Shown one piece after another: positions 46,747 through 57,955 of a stretch of DNA of 64,000 bases. A program made the position numbers and the translations under genes. The stretch's first letter is position 1, and every line of letters begins with the position of its first letter. The notes below the pieces were generated by a model, which did not search any database, was not told the origin of the DNA, and was given only the letters and a program-made list of their open reading frames with translations. The stretch covers positions 8,866,001 to 8,930,000 of the forward strand of contig OV277858.1 of NCBI GenBank assembly GCA_922989275.2. Reading direction: 5' to 3'. Source of the DNA: Gari tellinella. Lineage: Eukaryota > Mollusca > Bivalvia > Cardiida > Psammobiidae.

Positions 46747-46988
46747 TCCCCATAAATACACCTTTTAACACCTATAATTTATTTCTCAACTGAAATATAG
46801 TTTGCTTTTATGCAGTGATGAATATATATCATAAGAAATATTTTCCTGAATCCTAGCAGAAAAATGGCTTAAAAGCAGGCTGAAAGTAAAACGGAATGCA
46901 CCTAAAGGCACATTCTGCTTTATGTTCAATCTGCTTTAAGTGATCATCTTTCTTTATAACCAGAAATAGGCTATGGGGTAATGGGCTA
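46747..46988. mobile_element. M1-type MITE with H1 hairpin, ends decayed
   Basis: Left TTAATCGATTTCCCCATAAA, right CTATGGGGTAATGGGCTAG (TTAA lost). The H1 hairpin at 46867-46940 has CCTAAAGG instead of CCTTAAGG at its centre. Confidence 0.7.
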
Positions 46989-47943
46989 GAACATGAAATG
47001 GACAATTCCAGTTTCCACAATAAAATATTGTTTTTGATAATACATTAGGAAATAACAAACAATGTATACACCTATCAGATGCCTCCTTTATGAATCATGT
47101 AATCTGTTTCTACACTGCTTGCACGGGACAAGTTTTCCAGTCACTTGTATACTGTTTACTGTTAGCATATTCAAACCTACTCAAACTTATTCTCCGCTGA
47201 AACATCAAAGGTACAATTCCAATTTCTAATGATATATAATTTATGTCCATTTTAAAATATTCTTAAAAGTTTTTCTGTTGTTTTTTTACAATATGTAACA
47301 AAATGACAATGTGCACTATCTGCCCTGAAACATCATTCAAATGGACTATTCCAGTTAACTGTTTCCAATTAAGACAAGTCCATTTTTGACATTATTGAAG
47401 GTTATAAAATGAAAACAGTGCAGACCCTGATCAGAGCCATCTGGTCTAGGTCTACATTGAAATCTAAAGAACAAATTTCTAGTCACTAGTACACTGTTAG
47501 CATATTCCAACTGAACTCATTCTGATAATAAATATTCATGACTCTGTATAAATCAGAACTGTTTTCTTCAGTGGAAGAACACATTAAATGTGTAAAAATG
47601 TGTATCTATGGAGTACAGGGATAAGGTGGTTTTTTTTTACAAACTATTATGACTGTGCTGACCTTGAATTTGATATCAATTGTACACTGTTAGCATATTA
47701 ACTCAATCTCATTCTTCCCTGAATATTCTACACTAACTGTTTGCACAGGGCAAGTGTACTCATCATAAATACACCGTTAACATATTCAAACCTAACTCAT
47801 TTTTTCCTTAAACATCAAATGGATCATTTCAATTTCTAATTTAATTTAAGTAAAATCTAAATTTGACCTATATTCAAGGTCGTTTTTTTAATACACTATT
47901 TACATTACAAAATGACACAGTGCAGAGCTTGATAGAGAATTCT

Positions 47944-48920
47944 TTAACCCTTTACCCCATGGAGGATAGTCTGTTTCTAGTTTTGAAGATAGGTAACAAT
48001 TTCAGGCGGGTTGAAAGTAAAGCAGAATGTGTCTTAACCCTTTACTCCATAGCCTGTTTCTAGTTTTATAAACAGATACGCACTTAATGCAGGTTGAAAG
48101 TAAAGCCGAATGCACCTTAAGGCTACCATCTACTTTAACCCATTACCCCATAAATACGCCTTTTATGCCTCAAATTTATTCATCCACAGAAGAAAATATT
48201 TTTTATTTATATTTTGTCATGAATATGAATCATAAGATATATTTTCTATATCCTAGCAGATGGTAGCTTAAAGCAGACTGAAAGACTGAAAGTAAAGCAG
48301 AATGTCCCTTAAGGTCCATTCTAATTTAGTTTCAACCTGCTTTAAGTGATTACATGTCTTCAAGGCTAGAAATAAGCTATGGGGGAAAGGGTTAAGCTAC
48401 CACCTACTAGAATATAGAAAATCTTTCTTTTAGTACATGATGATGACTGTATAAATTCAAACTCATTTCTTCAGCGGAAGAAAAAATTAAAAGCACTAAA
48501 AGGCGTTTCTTTTGCGGGAAGGGTTATCCCATAAAAATTTAAATTGAAAGTTCAAGGTTCAAATTATGTCTAGTCCATTTTCGACTATTAAGGGTTGGGT
48601 GATTTTAGCAATATATTTCAAAATGACAAACAGTGCAGACCCAGATCAGGGCCTACACTGTTTGCATAGGACAAGTTAACTCGGTCTCTTTACAAGTATA
48701 TTGCTTGTCTATAACAAGTATACTTGTCGCTAGGGTTACATGTGATTAGGCAGTGAAGGCACATTCTGCATTACTTTGCGTCTGCTTTAAGTTACCAAAT
48801 GCTAGGTTATAGAAAATCTGAATTTTATAATGGTGAATATTCATGACTTTATTAAGCGCAGATGTTTTCTTCAGTGAAGTAACAAATTGATGACATTTGC
48901 ATATTTATGGAGCAATGGGT
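47944..48920. mobile_element. Nested cluster of M1 MITEs
   Basis: One M1 starts at 47944 (TTAACCCTTTACCCCATGGA) and runs to its hairpin centre, where TTAA at 48034-48037 is the left end of a second M1 (TTAACCCTTTACTCCATAGC). That one is broken near its own hairpin at ~48118. A third complete copy lies at 48135-48395. Right halves follow at about 48396-48535 and 48744-48920, the latter resuming with AAGGCACATTCTGC exactly where the first copy stopped. Confidence 0.6.
48135..48395. mobile_element. Complete M1 MITE inside the nested cluster
   Basis: TTAACCCATTACCCCATAAA to CTATGGGGGAAAGGGTTAA, TTAA at both ends, H1 hairpin at 48265-48346 with a ~9-bp duplication (GACTGAAAGACTGAAAG). Confidence 0.8.
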
Positions 48921-49270
48921 TTTGGAGCCCTTTGATATGTGCTAACATTGTTTGTACCAGACAAGTGTACTCTTCACTGGTACACTGTTTGTCAAATTAT
49001 GCATATGCATGTCACTAGGCATCAATGATTGACAATGAATGAAGAGATTTAGCATGTACAGTGTAGATCTATTCTTCACAGACTGGGCCTGTACCAGAAA
49101 CATTATAACTTTTCAACTTCAATGGAACAGCCTGTTCCACGCCAATAACAAATTTATGGTACAGGGATAAAACAATGCAGTCAATGTAGTGTGTTGTTAA
49201 TAAACTGCTTATGAATGGCATGACACCAAACATATTTATACATTGTTCAGTTCTTAGGTAGCCTACTAAT

Positions 49271-49425
49271 CTAGACCTGGTAGGTAAGTTGAGTCTGAAT
49301 GGCCATCTTAAACGTGTCCAGGCTCCGGGTACCCACTACACTAGTTGGCAGTACATTCCACACTAGAATATTTTGCGGGAAGAAAGAGTGTAGCTGTTGT
49401 TCCAGTGTTTCTTTCCTGAGCTCGT
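49271..49425 (-). pseudogene. C-terminal fragment of a non-LTR reverse transcriptase ORF
   Basis: On the minus strand ~45 codons are open and end at TAG (49271-49273). They encode HSFFPQNILVWNVLPTSVVG and TRSLDTFKMAIQTQ, typical of the extreme C-terminus of CR1/jockey-type LINE ORF2 proteins (a WN-LP word, then SLDTFK). The rest is missing; upstream minus-strand sequence to ~49500 shows further decayed words. Distinct from the L1/Tx1-like LINE at 35486. Confidence 0.6.
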
Positions 49426-49499
49426 TTTAGTCAATCCTTCAAGGAAGTTGATGGAACCCTCCATTTCCTATAACTGTTGCACTTCTCGGGCTGGGATTA

Positions 49500-50270
49500 C
49501 TTTGCAGGCATACTGTCAAAAAAAGGAGAATAAATTCTAAGAAACTTACATATATCTATACATGAAGTACTTAGACATGTCTAGTACATCGTGAGTACTA
49601 TTAAACAAAACTGGATGGTTGGATTTGTAAATGCCGTTAATAATGTCATCTGTACGCGTTCCTGTACATCTAGATCTTTTTCTATTTATTACTTCTCTCC
49701 ATCTATACAATATCCTTGCGTCTTGTCATTTCGCCACTTTCTTTTCAATTCGCCACCAAAGCAAAACTTAGAATTCCGTCACGAGCAGGCTACCGAGGAT
49801 GTCCGAAAACTACAGAGAATATCCGAATACTAGGACAGTTTCACTAAGGAAGATTTCAAGCGCCGAAAATGCGAAAGAAACAGGTTAAATAACAATAATT
49901 CACAAAAAGTTTCAAATCAAAGGACATGTTGGTAATTTTAACTCTATATGCCCGTTGTTACTTTTTTATTGTAAAGTTGTTGTGAAAGTTATTATTTACT
50001 TTTAAAAAATTAAATATTTCAAAATCATTAAACAATGTTCAAATTTCATGAAACAAACTATAACATACTGACAGAGCCTACATTGAACTAATTATCGAAC
50101 GACCAATCAGAGGTGGCGAATTGACAAGAAAGCATCCCGGTGATCCAGAGCAATGACCTTGTTCGAAAACGGTACAGTTATTTATATTTGTATTTATTTC
50201 ACAAGTTTTATTTGTATATATTCGTGTTATTGAAGGTTCAGTTCATAATTAGATCCGTGAACAAGTAAGA
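49500..50270. other. Spacer inside the 7.2-kb element
   Basis: Contains an inverted pair (CTTGTCATTTCGCCACTTTC at about 49716 and GGTGGCGAATTGACAAGAAA at about 50113) that suggests another small foldback element. No coding seen. Confidence 0.4.
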
Positions 50271-50274
50271 AATG

Positions 50275-50523
50275 TTACATCAGAAAGCGCATACATGTGC
50301 GAAAAATATAGCTAAGGTTGGAGACAACAAAGGTAAACAGGCTATACAGATGATTATGAGAAGGGGCACCGACAAACCAGTCGTATTGCTAACCCGGAAT
50401 CCTAAGCGGCAAGGAGGGAAGCTATTACTACCGATTTTCAAGTCTTTGGGTTTACCCGGCTGGGGATTGAACCCGCAATCTCCCACACTGCAAGTGGAGG
50501 CTCTACCACTGAGCTATACAGCC
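50275..50523 (-). mobile_element. Candidate SINE with tRNA-Cys-like head
   Basis: On the minus strand it starts at 50523 with GGCTGTATAGCTCAGTGGTA, has anticodon loop TTGCAGT in the GCA position and box B GGTTCAATCCC; GGCTG could pair with CAGCC near 50455. A ~180-bp non-tRNA body follows. The head resembles 45151-45222, so both may come from one SINE family. Confidence 0.5.
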
Positions 50524-53214
50524 TTTTACAGGTGGTTGTAAAAGGATATTTTATTGACAGACATATAGATCTATGGTATAAAACACACACAAAAGACATT
50601 ACTGATATTTCACCCCACCTATTAATAACAAGCTTAACCTCCGAAATCAAGAGTTGGGCCCTGCTAAACATTTCAAATATGAATTCTTAGCTGTGGTACT
50701 GTCAAGCTGGGGCGATCAAGAGTGGGGACGAATTCGTTTACTCAAGTTCTCGTTCACGAATTTTCTAAACCCATAGCCTAGATCTATCAAGTACCTTAAA
50801 CAGTGTTGTACTAATCGTAATCGTAAAATTCCACGCCCACTAATTTCTGGTGCATGCAAAGGCCATGGTCGGTCTTAGATCACAGGAATGAAGTCCGGAC
50901 GGACGCAGATGTCAACACGACAGCCGTGTCAACAAACCATCAACATTTCATGTCATTGGAAATCCAGAGGAGACTTACCTTTGGTATTGTAGGTTTATTC
51001 GTGATTTGCGGTGGTGGTTCGGTGTCATTTTCTGCCGGAAAACGCACATGTTTGCCTGTTTGGAGCGTTTAAATAGGCTGCGACTTTCGCCACACTCGAT
51101 AGATCAAACATCGTCTGCGGCACAGTATAAAACTTGTACATCACCTTGACGTCTCGCGGCCGAATTTTAAACTCATTTGAAAATTAAAGCCTCCTTTACC
51201 GTCGTTTATGGTTTCAATCGAGTTGATTTTAATGTAGCCGCCATGACACTTACGAACTTTTTGGAGAGTTAAGAATGCCTCTAGGCCATCGTAGACTTAC
51301 GAAAGATCCTGCGAATTATCGTACGAAAATTCCTACGAATTTGTGTTTATGGAACGCTATTATGGGTCTACGAACTTCGTACGAACTTCTTACGAAAAAA
51401 ACGTTCGTACGAAGCTTTATGAAACGGGCCCCTGAAGCGCGAGCTTCGATTGAAAAAAAAAAGAAATCTGTGGATTTTTCGTCTCAAAGTTATGATCATG
51501 CACCCTGCGGTTTTAGATTCCGTAATTCCTTTGCGTTCAGGAAACTCGGAATCTAAAATTGTCATACAAGCCTACCGTATACACCCAGGTGACCATGTCT
51601 AAATTAATGTATAGGGTGTAACTTATAATATCAACCTTAGATCGCATAGAATAATAATATACAATAAATAATGTTTTATTTACCTCTTTACGGCCTATAC
51701 ACGCATTAGCTTGGTTTAGGAACACAAAAACTCCAAACACTGCCAAAATGCAAATTTTTAATACATCATGTGACTCATGCCAGGTACCAAACTCGATGAG
51801 GGAATCAGCTATATGGTTACCCTTGCAAGCTTCGTACCTGGATGTTTTCGTACCACTGCAGTTAAAAGCATTCTGTGTTACTTTCAACATGCTTAAAACA
51901 ACCACCTGTCAACAAAACAGAAAACAGGTAATGCCAGTTAAAAAGAAAACAAATATTCACCTTAACATTGGTTGTGTCCAAATCCAGACTGGCTTTTAAC
52001 TGCAAGAAAAAGAAAAATGTCTTTCACTTTATAGCAGTAAATTCGGTATTTCTATCCGGTTATGGTTAAAGCGTACAGAGTCAAAGCGTACCATTTTTGG
52101 TCGAAGCGTACCAGTCCACATATAGGATATATAGGAAAAAATTTCAATATGTTATTAGTTGATTGTTTTTCACACATTATATACCTGTAAATATCGTAAT
52201 AAGTGTATTTTATATACGCCTTGATATTTTTTACTCAGGCACATTATCTTTGAAGATATAGTAATCAGGAACAAATTTACCATCATGGTCATCAGTTCCC
52301 AAAGTTTTAAAATATTAATATTAGTGTCAACAATTATGTCGATTCTTACCATACGCTGCCGTACACGGCTTCTGATCAGGATCCAAACTGCTTGAAAATA
52401 AATTGTGCACCCATGCACCACATTATTTTTGAAGATTCAGTTCTCAAAGTTTCGAAATGTTAATATTTGCGTCAACAAGTGTGTGGATCCTGATCATTCG
52501 CCGCCATACTCAGGATCCAAACTGCTTGAACATAAATTGTGCACCCATGCGAAAGATAGTCTAAAAAGTAATCTAAATATATAAAATTCATAATGCAGTA
52601 ACGCTGCTAACGCATATATCATCTGTTATAAAACTAAGTGGCACCCATTGTGGATCCTAAGCAGACGCAGCTTTACACGGCTTCTGATCAGGATCTAAAA
52701 TGCTTGAAAGTAAATCTTTCATCCGTGAAAAGGAAGTGCTTACATGGATTTTGATCTGGATCCAAACTACTTTAAAACGCAAGTATTCTGTTCTAAATAC
52801 AATGCTAATAAAATAAATGTCAACCAATGACAACCATTGTAGGGGCTGATCAGACGCCGCTTTATTCGCTTCTGGTAAGGATCCACAATGCTTGAACAGA
52901 TTCTTGCATACGTGAAAAGGTGGTTGTTCCCAAGCTTTTGATCAGGATCCATAGTGGATCCAAAAAGGTTTGAGTCATCTGCTTCTATTTGTAATAACAA
53001 GTTTGGGACTTACAGTGATTATAGGTGAGAGATAAATGTATTGTAATGTACAGGGAAATCTCTAAGGTAAGTAGATCTTATGTAAAATAATTTGGGCAGT
53101 ATGCATTTATATATGATCAGCATCCAAACAAGTTCTAGCTGCTTAGAAACATGTTTATATAGGTAAATTGTATGTTTACAGTGTTTATAGACCTGTGTGA
53201 AAAAATGTGGATAG

Positions 53215-53478
53215 AATTTTGCCGGTCCCCACGCTCTTCCTTACCAACAGGTTGCCCTGCAAGAGTAAACACGTCACCATTTTGTATTTCATTTCGAAGT
53301 GACCATGGGGGATTCGGGGCGCTAGTCCTGATTATTCTGTTGAAAAAGATACACAGAATCAGATTTTGAGGTCCAAATCCCATTATTTAATTTTTTTCCA
53401 AGATAGCCTATTTTACACGGGGTTCTATATAAACAGTAAACTGTCATTATTTCCCAGACTTTTTGGGGACCGGCAAAG
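53215..53478. mobile_element. Copy 2 counterpart of the 9241-9438 MITE
   Basis: TTTTGCCGGTCCCCACGCTC to TTTTGGGGACCGGCAAAG. ~65 bp (about 53378-53445) are extra relative to copy 1, and the left terminal bases are decayed. Confidence 0.7.
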
Positions 53479-54142
53479 AAAAGGCGTTCCAAAAATGTTT
53501 TACGGGAAAATCTTTAAGGAAAGTAGAACAGACGTAAAATATTGGCGAGTGTCATATAATTATGATCAGGATCGAAACTACTTAATAACATGTATTTACA
53601 CTGATTATAGGCGTTAAAACAGATAAATTGCCACCAATAATCACCTTTAACGTATATAATTATTGAAATTTCCCTTTTATGTGGTACTTTTCGACCAATA
53701 ATGGTACACTTTAACCATGGTACGCTTTGACCATAACCCTTTCTTTCCACCATAAAACATATCTGCAGTCAAAATAGTGTGTTGCTACAACATACGTTTT
53801 AGAAGAGTGTTTTCGTGTGTGTTGATTTTTACATAGCGGAAGAATCTCTTCCATACTTCACAGATATTCGTTGAACTTCCCCTCCCCCTAGCTGCAGTAC
53901 TGTACCTCTACCTCTAGACCTAGATCCACAATGCAGTTACGATATTGCAACTACCCCTCCCCCACCCACCAGACGACAGTCAACAAACATTGAACTCTGC
54001 TGAGTGGCTCCCACGTCGATAAATGTGCACGTCAACGGACAACACTGCAAACCAACCAAAGATGACAGATTGAAGAAAAAATAAACTAATCAAATAACTA
54101 GACCTATGCTATAAAGTGTGCGATAAAGTGTCAAAAGCTTAC

Positions 54143-54285
54143 CTCGCTTCCCGCACATGCTGCCATTTTGAAGCGGAACTGCTAATTTGGAATACCCTCG
54201 GATGTTGATGTAAAATGCACGCGTCTCAGGAACTTGTCCAAAACTTAGCGATATACCCGTTGTGACGACGATTGATTTGAAATGA
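54143..54285 (-). other. Candidate 5' exon with start codon and splice donor
   Basis: On the minus strand, ATG at 54166-54164 follows CTTCAAA and encodes MAACAGSE, directly followed by GTAAGC (donor after 54143). The surrounding ~170 bp is GC-richer than its neighbours and absent from copy 1. It could be a captured gene start or a mobile-element leader. No downstream exon was identified. Confidence 0.3.
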
Positions 54286-54897
54286 CAAAATGATAGGCTT
54301 AAAAACTCGATTTCTTTGTTTTCAGCAGAAAAGAGACAAGCATCGTCACACTACCTCAGACGGACACTAAAACAAAAGTGCAAGTTTGAAAGTATCAATA
54401 TATAGTCAAATTCTGAAATAAATCAGGTTTTACGTTGGTCGCCTTAAACACTGATTTTAGGGACTTCAAAAGATACGCGATCAAGATTTCAAATTAATTT
54501 TTTGATTTTTTTATCATTTCAGACCATTTCAGTCAATCCCATCTGAGTATGTGGACTGTGTTTCAGGTGTTTGCAAAATTTCGACGCTCTGGCATCCTTT
54601 TTAACCCCTGAAATTTAATGTCAAAATATTAAGGAGACCGTTTTTGGTCACCCTAAACTATCGGTCGCCTTAACCCCCATTATAGAGGATAACTGGTCAC
54701 CTTAATGTCGTCATCATATATATATATATAGATATTGCAATCACTGATGAGCCGAGAGGCGAAACGCATTTGGTAATATAAAAGAAAAAATAGAAGGCGT
54801 GTTTAGTCATTTTTATCTTTACAATTATTTATATTTTTGCCGGTCCGACATTTGCCGGAATATTTTACCTTTTCCGTCTAAATATACATATATATAT

Positions 54898-54931
54898 GAG
54901 CACCGCTCCAGGAAAACCGGGCTTAATGACA
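54898..54931 (+). repeat. Left terminal inverted repeat
   Basis: GAGCACCGCTCCAGG...AATGACA; pairs with 59809-59842 at 32 of 34 positions. Confidence 0.85.
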
Positions 54932-55604
54932 TCAATGAATTGACGTCAGAAATGAGCTGTAAACATTTGACGTCATTACTGACATAGATCGATTTACTTC
55001 CGTGTTTTGTTTTATCATCGCTACATTTCTATACAAACTATATTGTCGGATAATAAGGCCTATTTTATTTGAGTGATTCATATGTGGATAGGATTGATAG
55101 TGAGCTTGAGGTAAGATATATTTTCTTTTATTCCTAAATAGCATTACATTTCTAAAAACTTCAAAAAGATGCTGACCTGTGTCGGCTGTACATATCGATG
55201 GCGCCATTTCTGATTTTCGCGGAATAGCGAATTGCGATGTACAACTATGTTGATTAGATCTAGATCTACGTGTTGTTAGTCCTTTAAATATATGTCTTTC
55301 GAAAGCAATCGACTTGCAAGCAGCAACTTGCATTTAACGTGTCATAAAACCACGCAATATTTGTATACAGATCTAGATCTATAAATAGAAATACAAAGTG
55401 AGCGGATGTAGATATAAATCATTATACTTTAGTTGTACCGGTTTTTATTTCTACATGTACTTCACATTAAGTTAGAAAAAACCCATTTGTATGAGAATCT
55501 AGATGTACATAAATACTTGCGATTTAAATATTTTTATTGATCTACTCAGTTTGGTTATTTTTATAAGATGTTTAATTTTATGTACAACATGTGTACGTAA
55601 GATT

Positions 55605-55680
55605 GATGTTTGGCGCTGTAGTGGAGTGGTAAGTGTGATGGACTCTCAATCCGAGTGTTGCGGGTTCGAATCCGACTTCT
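55605..55680 (+). tRNA. tRNA-like sequence in intron 1, probable pseudogene
   Basis: Box A-like TAGTGGAGTGG and perfect box B GGTTCGAATCC, followed 15 bp later by a run of T that could end pol III transcription. The anticodon arm would give CTC (Glu), but its stem and the T stem are weak. Confidence 0.35.
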
Positions 55681-57885
55681 CCCATCCTCCTTTTTTTTTC
55701 CTTTTTCTTTGAATTTATAGAAAGTTAGGTTTATTATGTTTAATGAAAAAGACTAATCAAAAAGTATTTCTGACTTAACATGAAGGAAAAGGTATACACT
55801 AAAACCTCGCTAAACTAAACACAACTTTGGACGTTTTTTTTTAAAGATCTAGATGTAAAAAACAGGTGACTGCTTTATGCAAGAGATACAAGCAAATAAT
55901 TTTGCATTAAATCGTCACCTGCTTTCTTGTGAAAAGTCACTGTATTGTTAACGTATATTTTACTTGATGAATATTGAATAGCATTTCATTCAATGAGTAT
56001 TAATATTACATATTATTTTCCAGGAACTTGAAAGCCTTTTCTCGGAACACTTTTGCCGGACCCCCTCAGCTCCCCAGGCAAGTGTCGACGTAGATGAGGA
56101 TTATAATGACAGTGAAGAGGTTGATGAAGATATTTTAGTCGAAGAGATAATAAACGAGATCAACATTGATCAACGTGCCCGAGAATTTCTAGAGGCAAAT
56201 GGAGACAGTAATGAGGACGATGTTGATGAAGAAACTTGGAACCAAGCAGCTGTTTCCATCGACTGCGACCCCGATCATGAGACTGTTCGGTGTTTTAAGC
56301 TATCTAGATGTTGGTGCCAAAGGAACTGTGCAGAAATGTTTTCTGTGTCTGAGATGTACACACATCTTTTAAATGTCAGAGAAATGTACAAATCAGATAA
56401 GGAAATGTATGTAATGGCATCGCTTGTGAACAGTGCTTCAAAGAGACTCAACAAAGAGAGGGAAGAAAAGACAAAGATCGAGCCATGAATTAAACTTCAA
56501 GGGGCATCGTGTTTGTAAAATGACATTTATGATGATGTTTGACGTCGGAAAACACTGTTTGCAAAACCTTATGAGACATGTTACTGAATCAGGTGTTGTA
56601 CCAAGGACACATAAAAACACAGGCAAGAAACCATCAAAAGCACTAACCTTTGAAGACATAAAGCCAGTGATCAAGTTCATCAGTAACTACGCTGATGAAA
56701 TTGGAATACCCCAACCTGCCGCACCTCGGGGACGTGATGGCACTGCACCAATATATCTACCAAGTGATACGACAAAAGTCGGTATTCATCAACAATATGC
56801 AGAGTTATTTGCTGAGAGACCCTACCAGCCGTGTGGTAAAGTTCTCCACATTCAACAACATCTGGAGGTCCTGTTTGTTTCACATTAAAGTAGCCAGCCC
56901 GAGAGATGGTGTATGTGCTACGTGTGAGAAACTTAGGAAACAGGTACTTGATTCTGTGACAGAAGAAGAAAAGTTAGAGTCCACTGATGCCCTCTGACAT
57001 TACGTTCTTAAAGCACAGACAGAAAGAGATACATATAATGCATGTATCAAACGATCTAAGGAAACGTATCTTAACAATGAAGTTGACAACTATGTCCACT
57101 ACACATTTGACTTTAGTCAAAATGTTTGCCTGCCTCAACATTCAAGACAAATGGGCCCAGTGTATTTCCCGACATTGAGAAAGGTCCAGATCTTTGGATT
57201 CAGGATTGACGGCATCCCGACACAGTTAAATTTCCTGATAGATGAAAATGAAACGATCGGCACTGACGGCACCAGTACACATGGACCTAACTCTGTCATT
57301 TCTATGATACACTGGGCCATGGAGACGAGATACAGCGGAGAGTCAGCTTGCGGCATACATGCAGACAACTGTCCAGGTTTGTCCTTCTCACAAACTAACT
57401 TAAACCTCATACACTCTGCCTCTGGACATTTGTAATCTGCTTTATTTCTAAGTATAACAGTTTTCCCTTCAATATGTTTAATTATAATCAAAATGTCAAC
57501 AAGTAAGTTTAGGTCATGATGGGGAGCAGAGTTACTCGTCATCTCGTCTGGATCCAAACTATTTGCTAACGACATAAAAGTTGTAAGAAGGTTGCGGAAG
57601 ATTAACAGATTATTAAAAAAATAACACAACACCAACGGGGTTCCAACAAATGCAATAAATAGAAAATAATGTCAAATTGTCTACAATGATTAATTATTAA
57701 TTTGCAAACTTCGCTAAACTATGTTTATGCACTAGAGGTTTTCTAAATTGTCCATTCAAAAAAGTTCTTATCAGTCATTAAGGCAGACGACAGCGAAGTT
57801 TAATGCAGGACATTTGCCCTGCAATATAGACAGTCATCTGCTTTTTAACCCCCTCACTACCCCGAGTACAAAATAAAGTTATATC

Positions 57886-57955
57886 CAAACGGTTTGGATC
57901 CTTACCAGACGCCGCATAACGCGGTGTCTCATCAGGATCCAAACTGTTTGACATG
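57886..57955. repeat. H2 hairpin in intron 2 of the transposase-like gene
   Basis: AACGGTTTGGATCCTTACCA, GACGCCGCATAACGCGGTGTC, then TCAGGATCCAAACTGTTTG. The arms are of ~30 nt. Confidence 0.8.

Larger units (their letters stand above)
44251..51431. mobile_element. 7.2-kb Harbinger-like TIR element, filled site
   Basis: The ends read GGACCCGTTTCATAAAGCTT and, inverted, GGGCCCGTTTCATAAAGCTT. For ~130 bp inside each end, CGTACGAA and TTACGAA words recur in both orientations (GTTCGTACGAA), likely binding sites. Flanking triplets are CAG and CTG; the empty site in copy 1 has one CAG, matching the CWG duplications of PIF/Harbinger. No recognisable transposase remains: the interior is filled with M1 and M3 MITEs, tRNA-like sequences and a LINE fragment. 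A possible minus-strand 5' exon with donor lies near the right end (50979-51049). Confidence 0.75.
41407..54725. repeat. Segmental duplication, copy 2 (partner 928-10645)
   Basis: Same order and orientation as copy 1, start to start ~40.5 kb apart. It has the 7.2-kb Harbinger-like insertion and lacks the solo LTR, the 3687-6906 tract and the 9717-9960 block. Two further stretches are present only here: ~75 bp at about 53887-53960 and ~170 bp at about 54113-54285. It stops matching at the TA-rich tract near 54725. Confidence 0.9.

Noticed and set aside
1381..48346. H1 hairpins as a CRISPR array or integron sites
   Set aside because: Dispersed, no regular spacers, no cas genes, and located inside eukaryotic MITEs.
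50979..51049. First exon of a Harbinger-type gene on the minus strand
   Set aside because: An ATG and a donor (GTAAGT) exist, but the peptide is short and of low complexity and no downstream exon was recognised; mentioned only under the element.
56433..56888. Frame at 56433-56888 as an independent gene
   Set aside because: It is the middle part of exon 2 of the decayed transposase-like gene, in a shifted frame.
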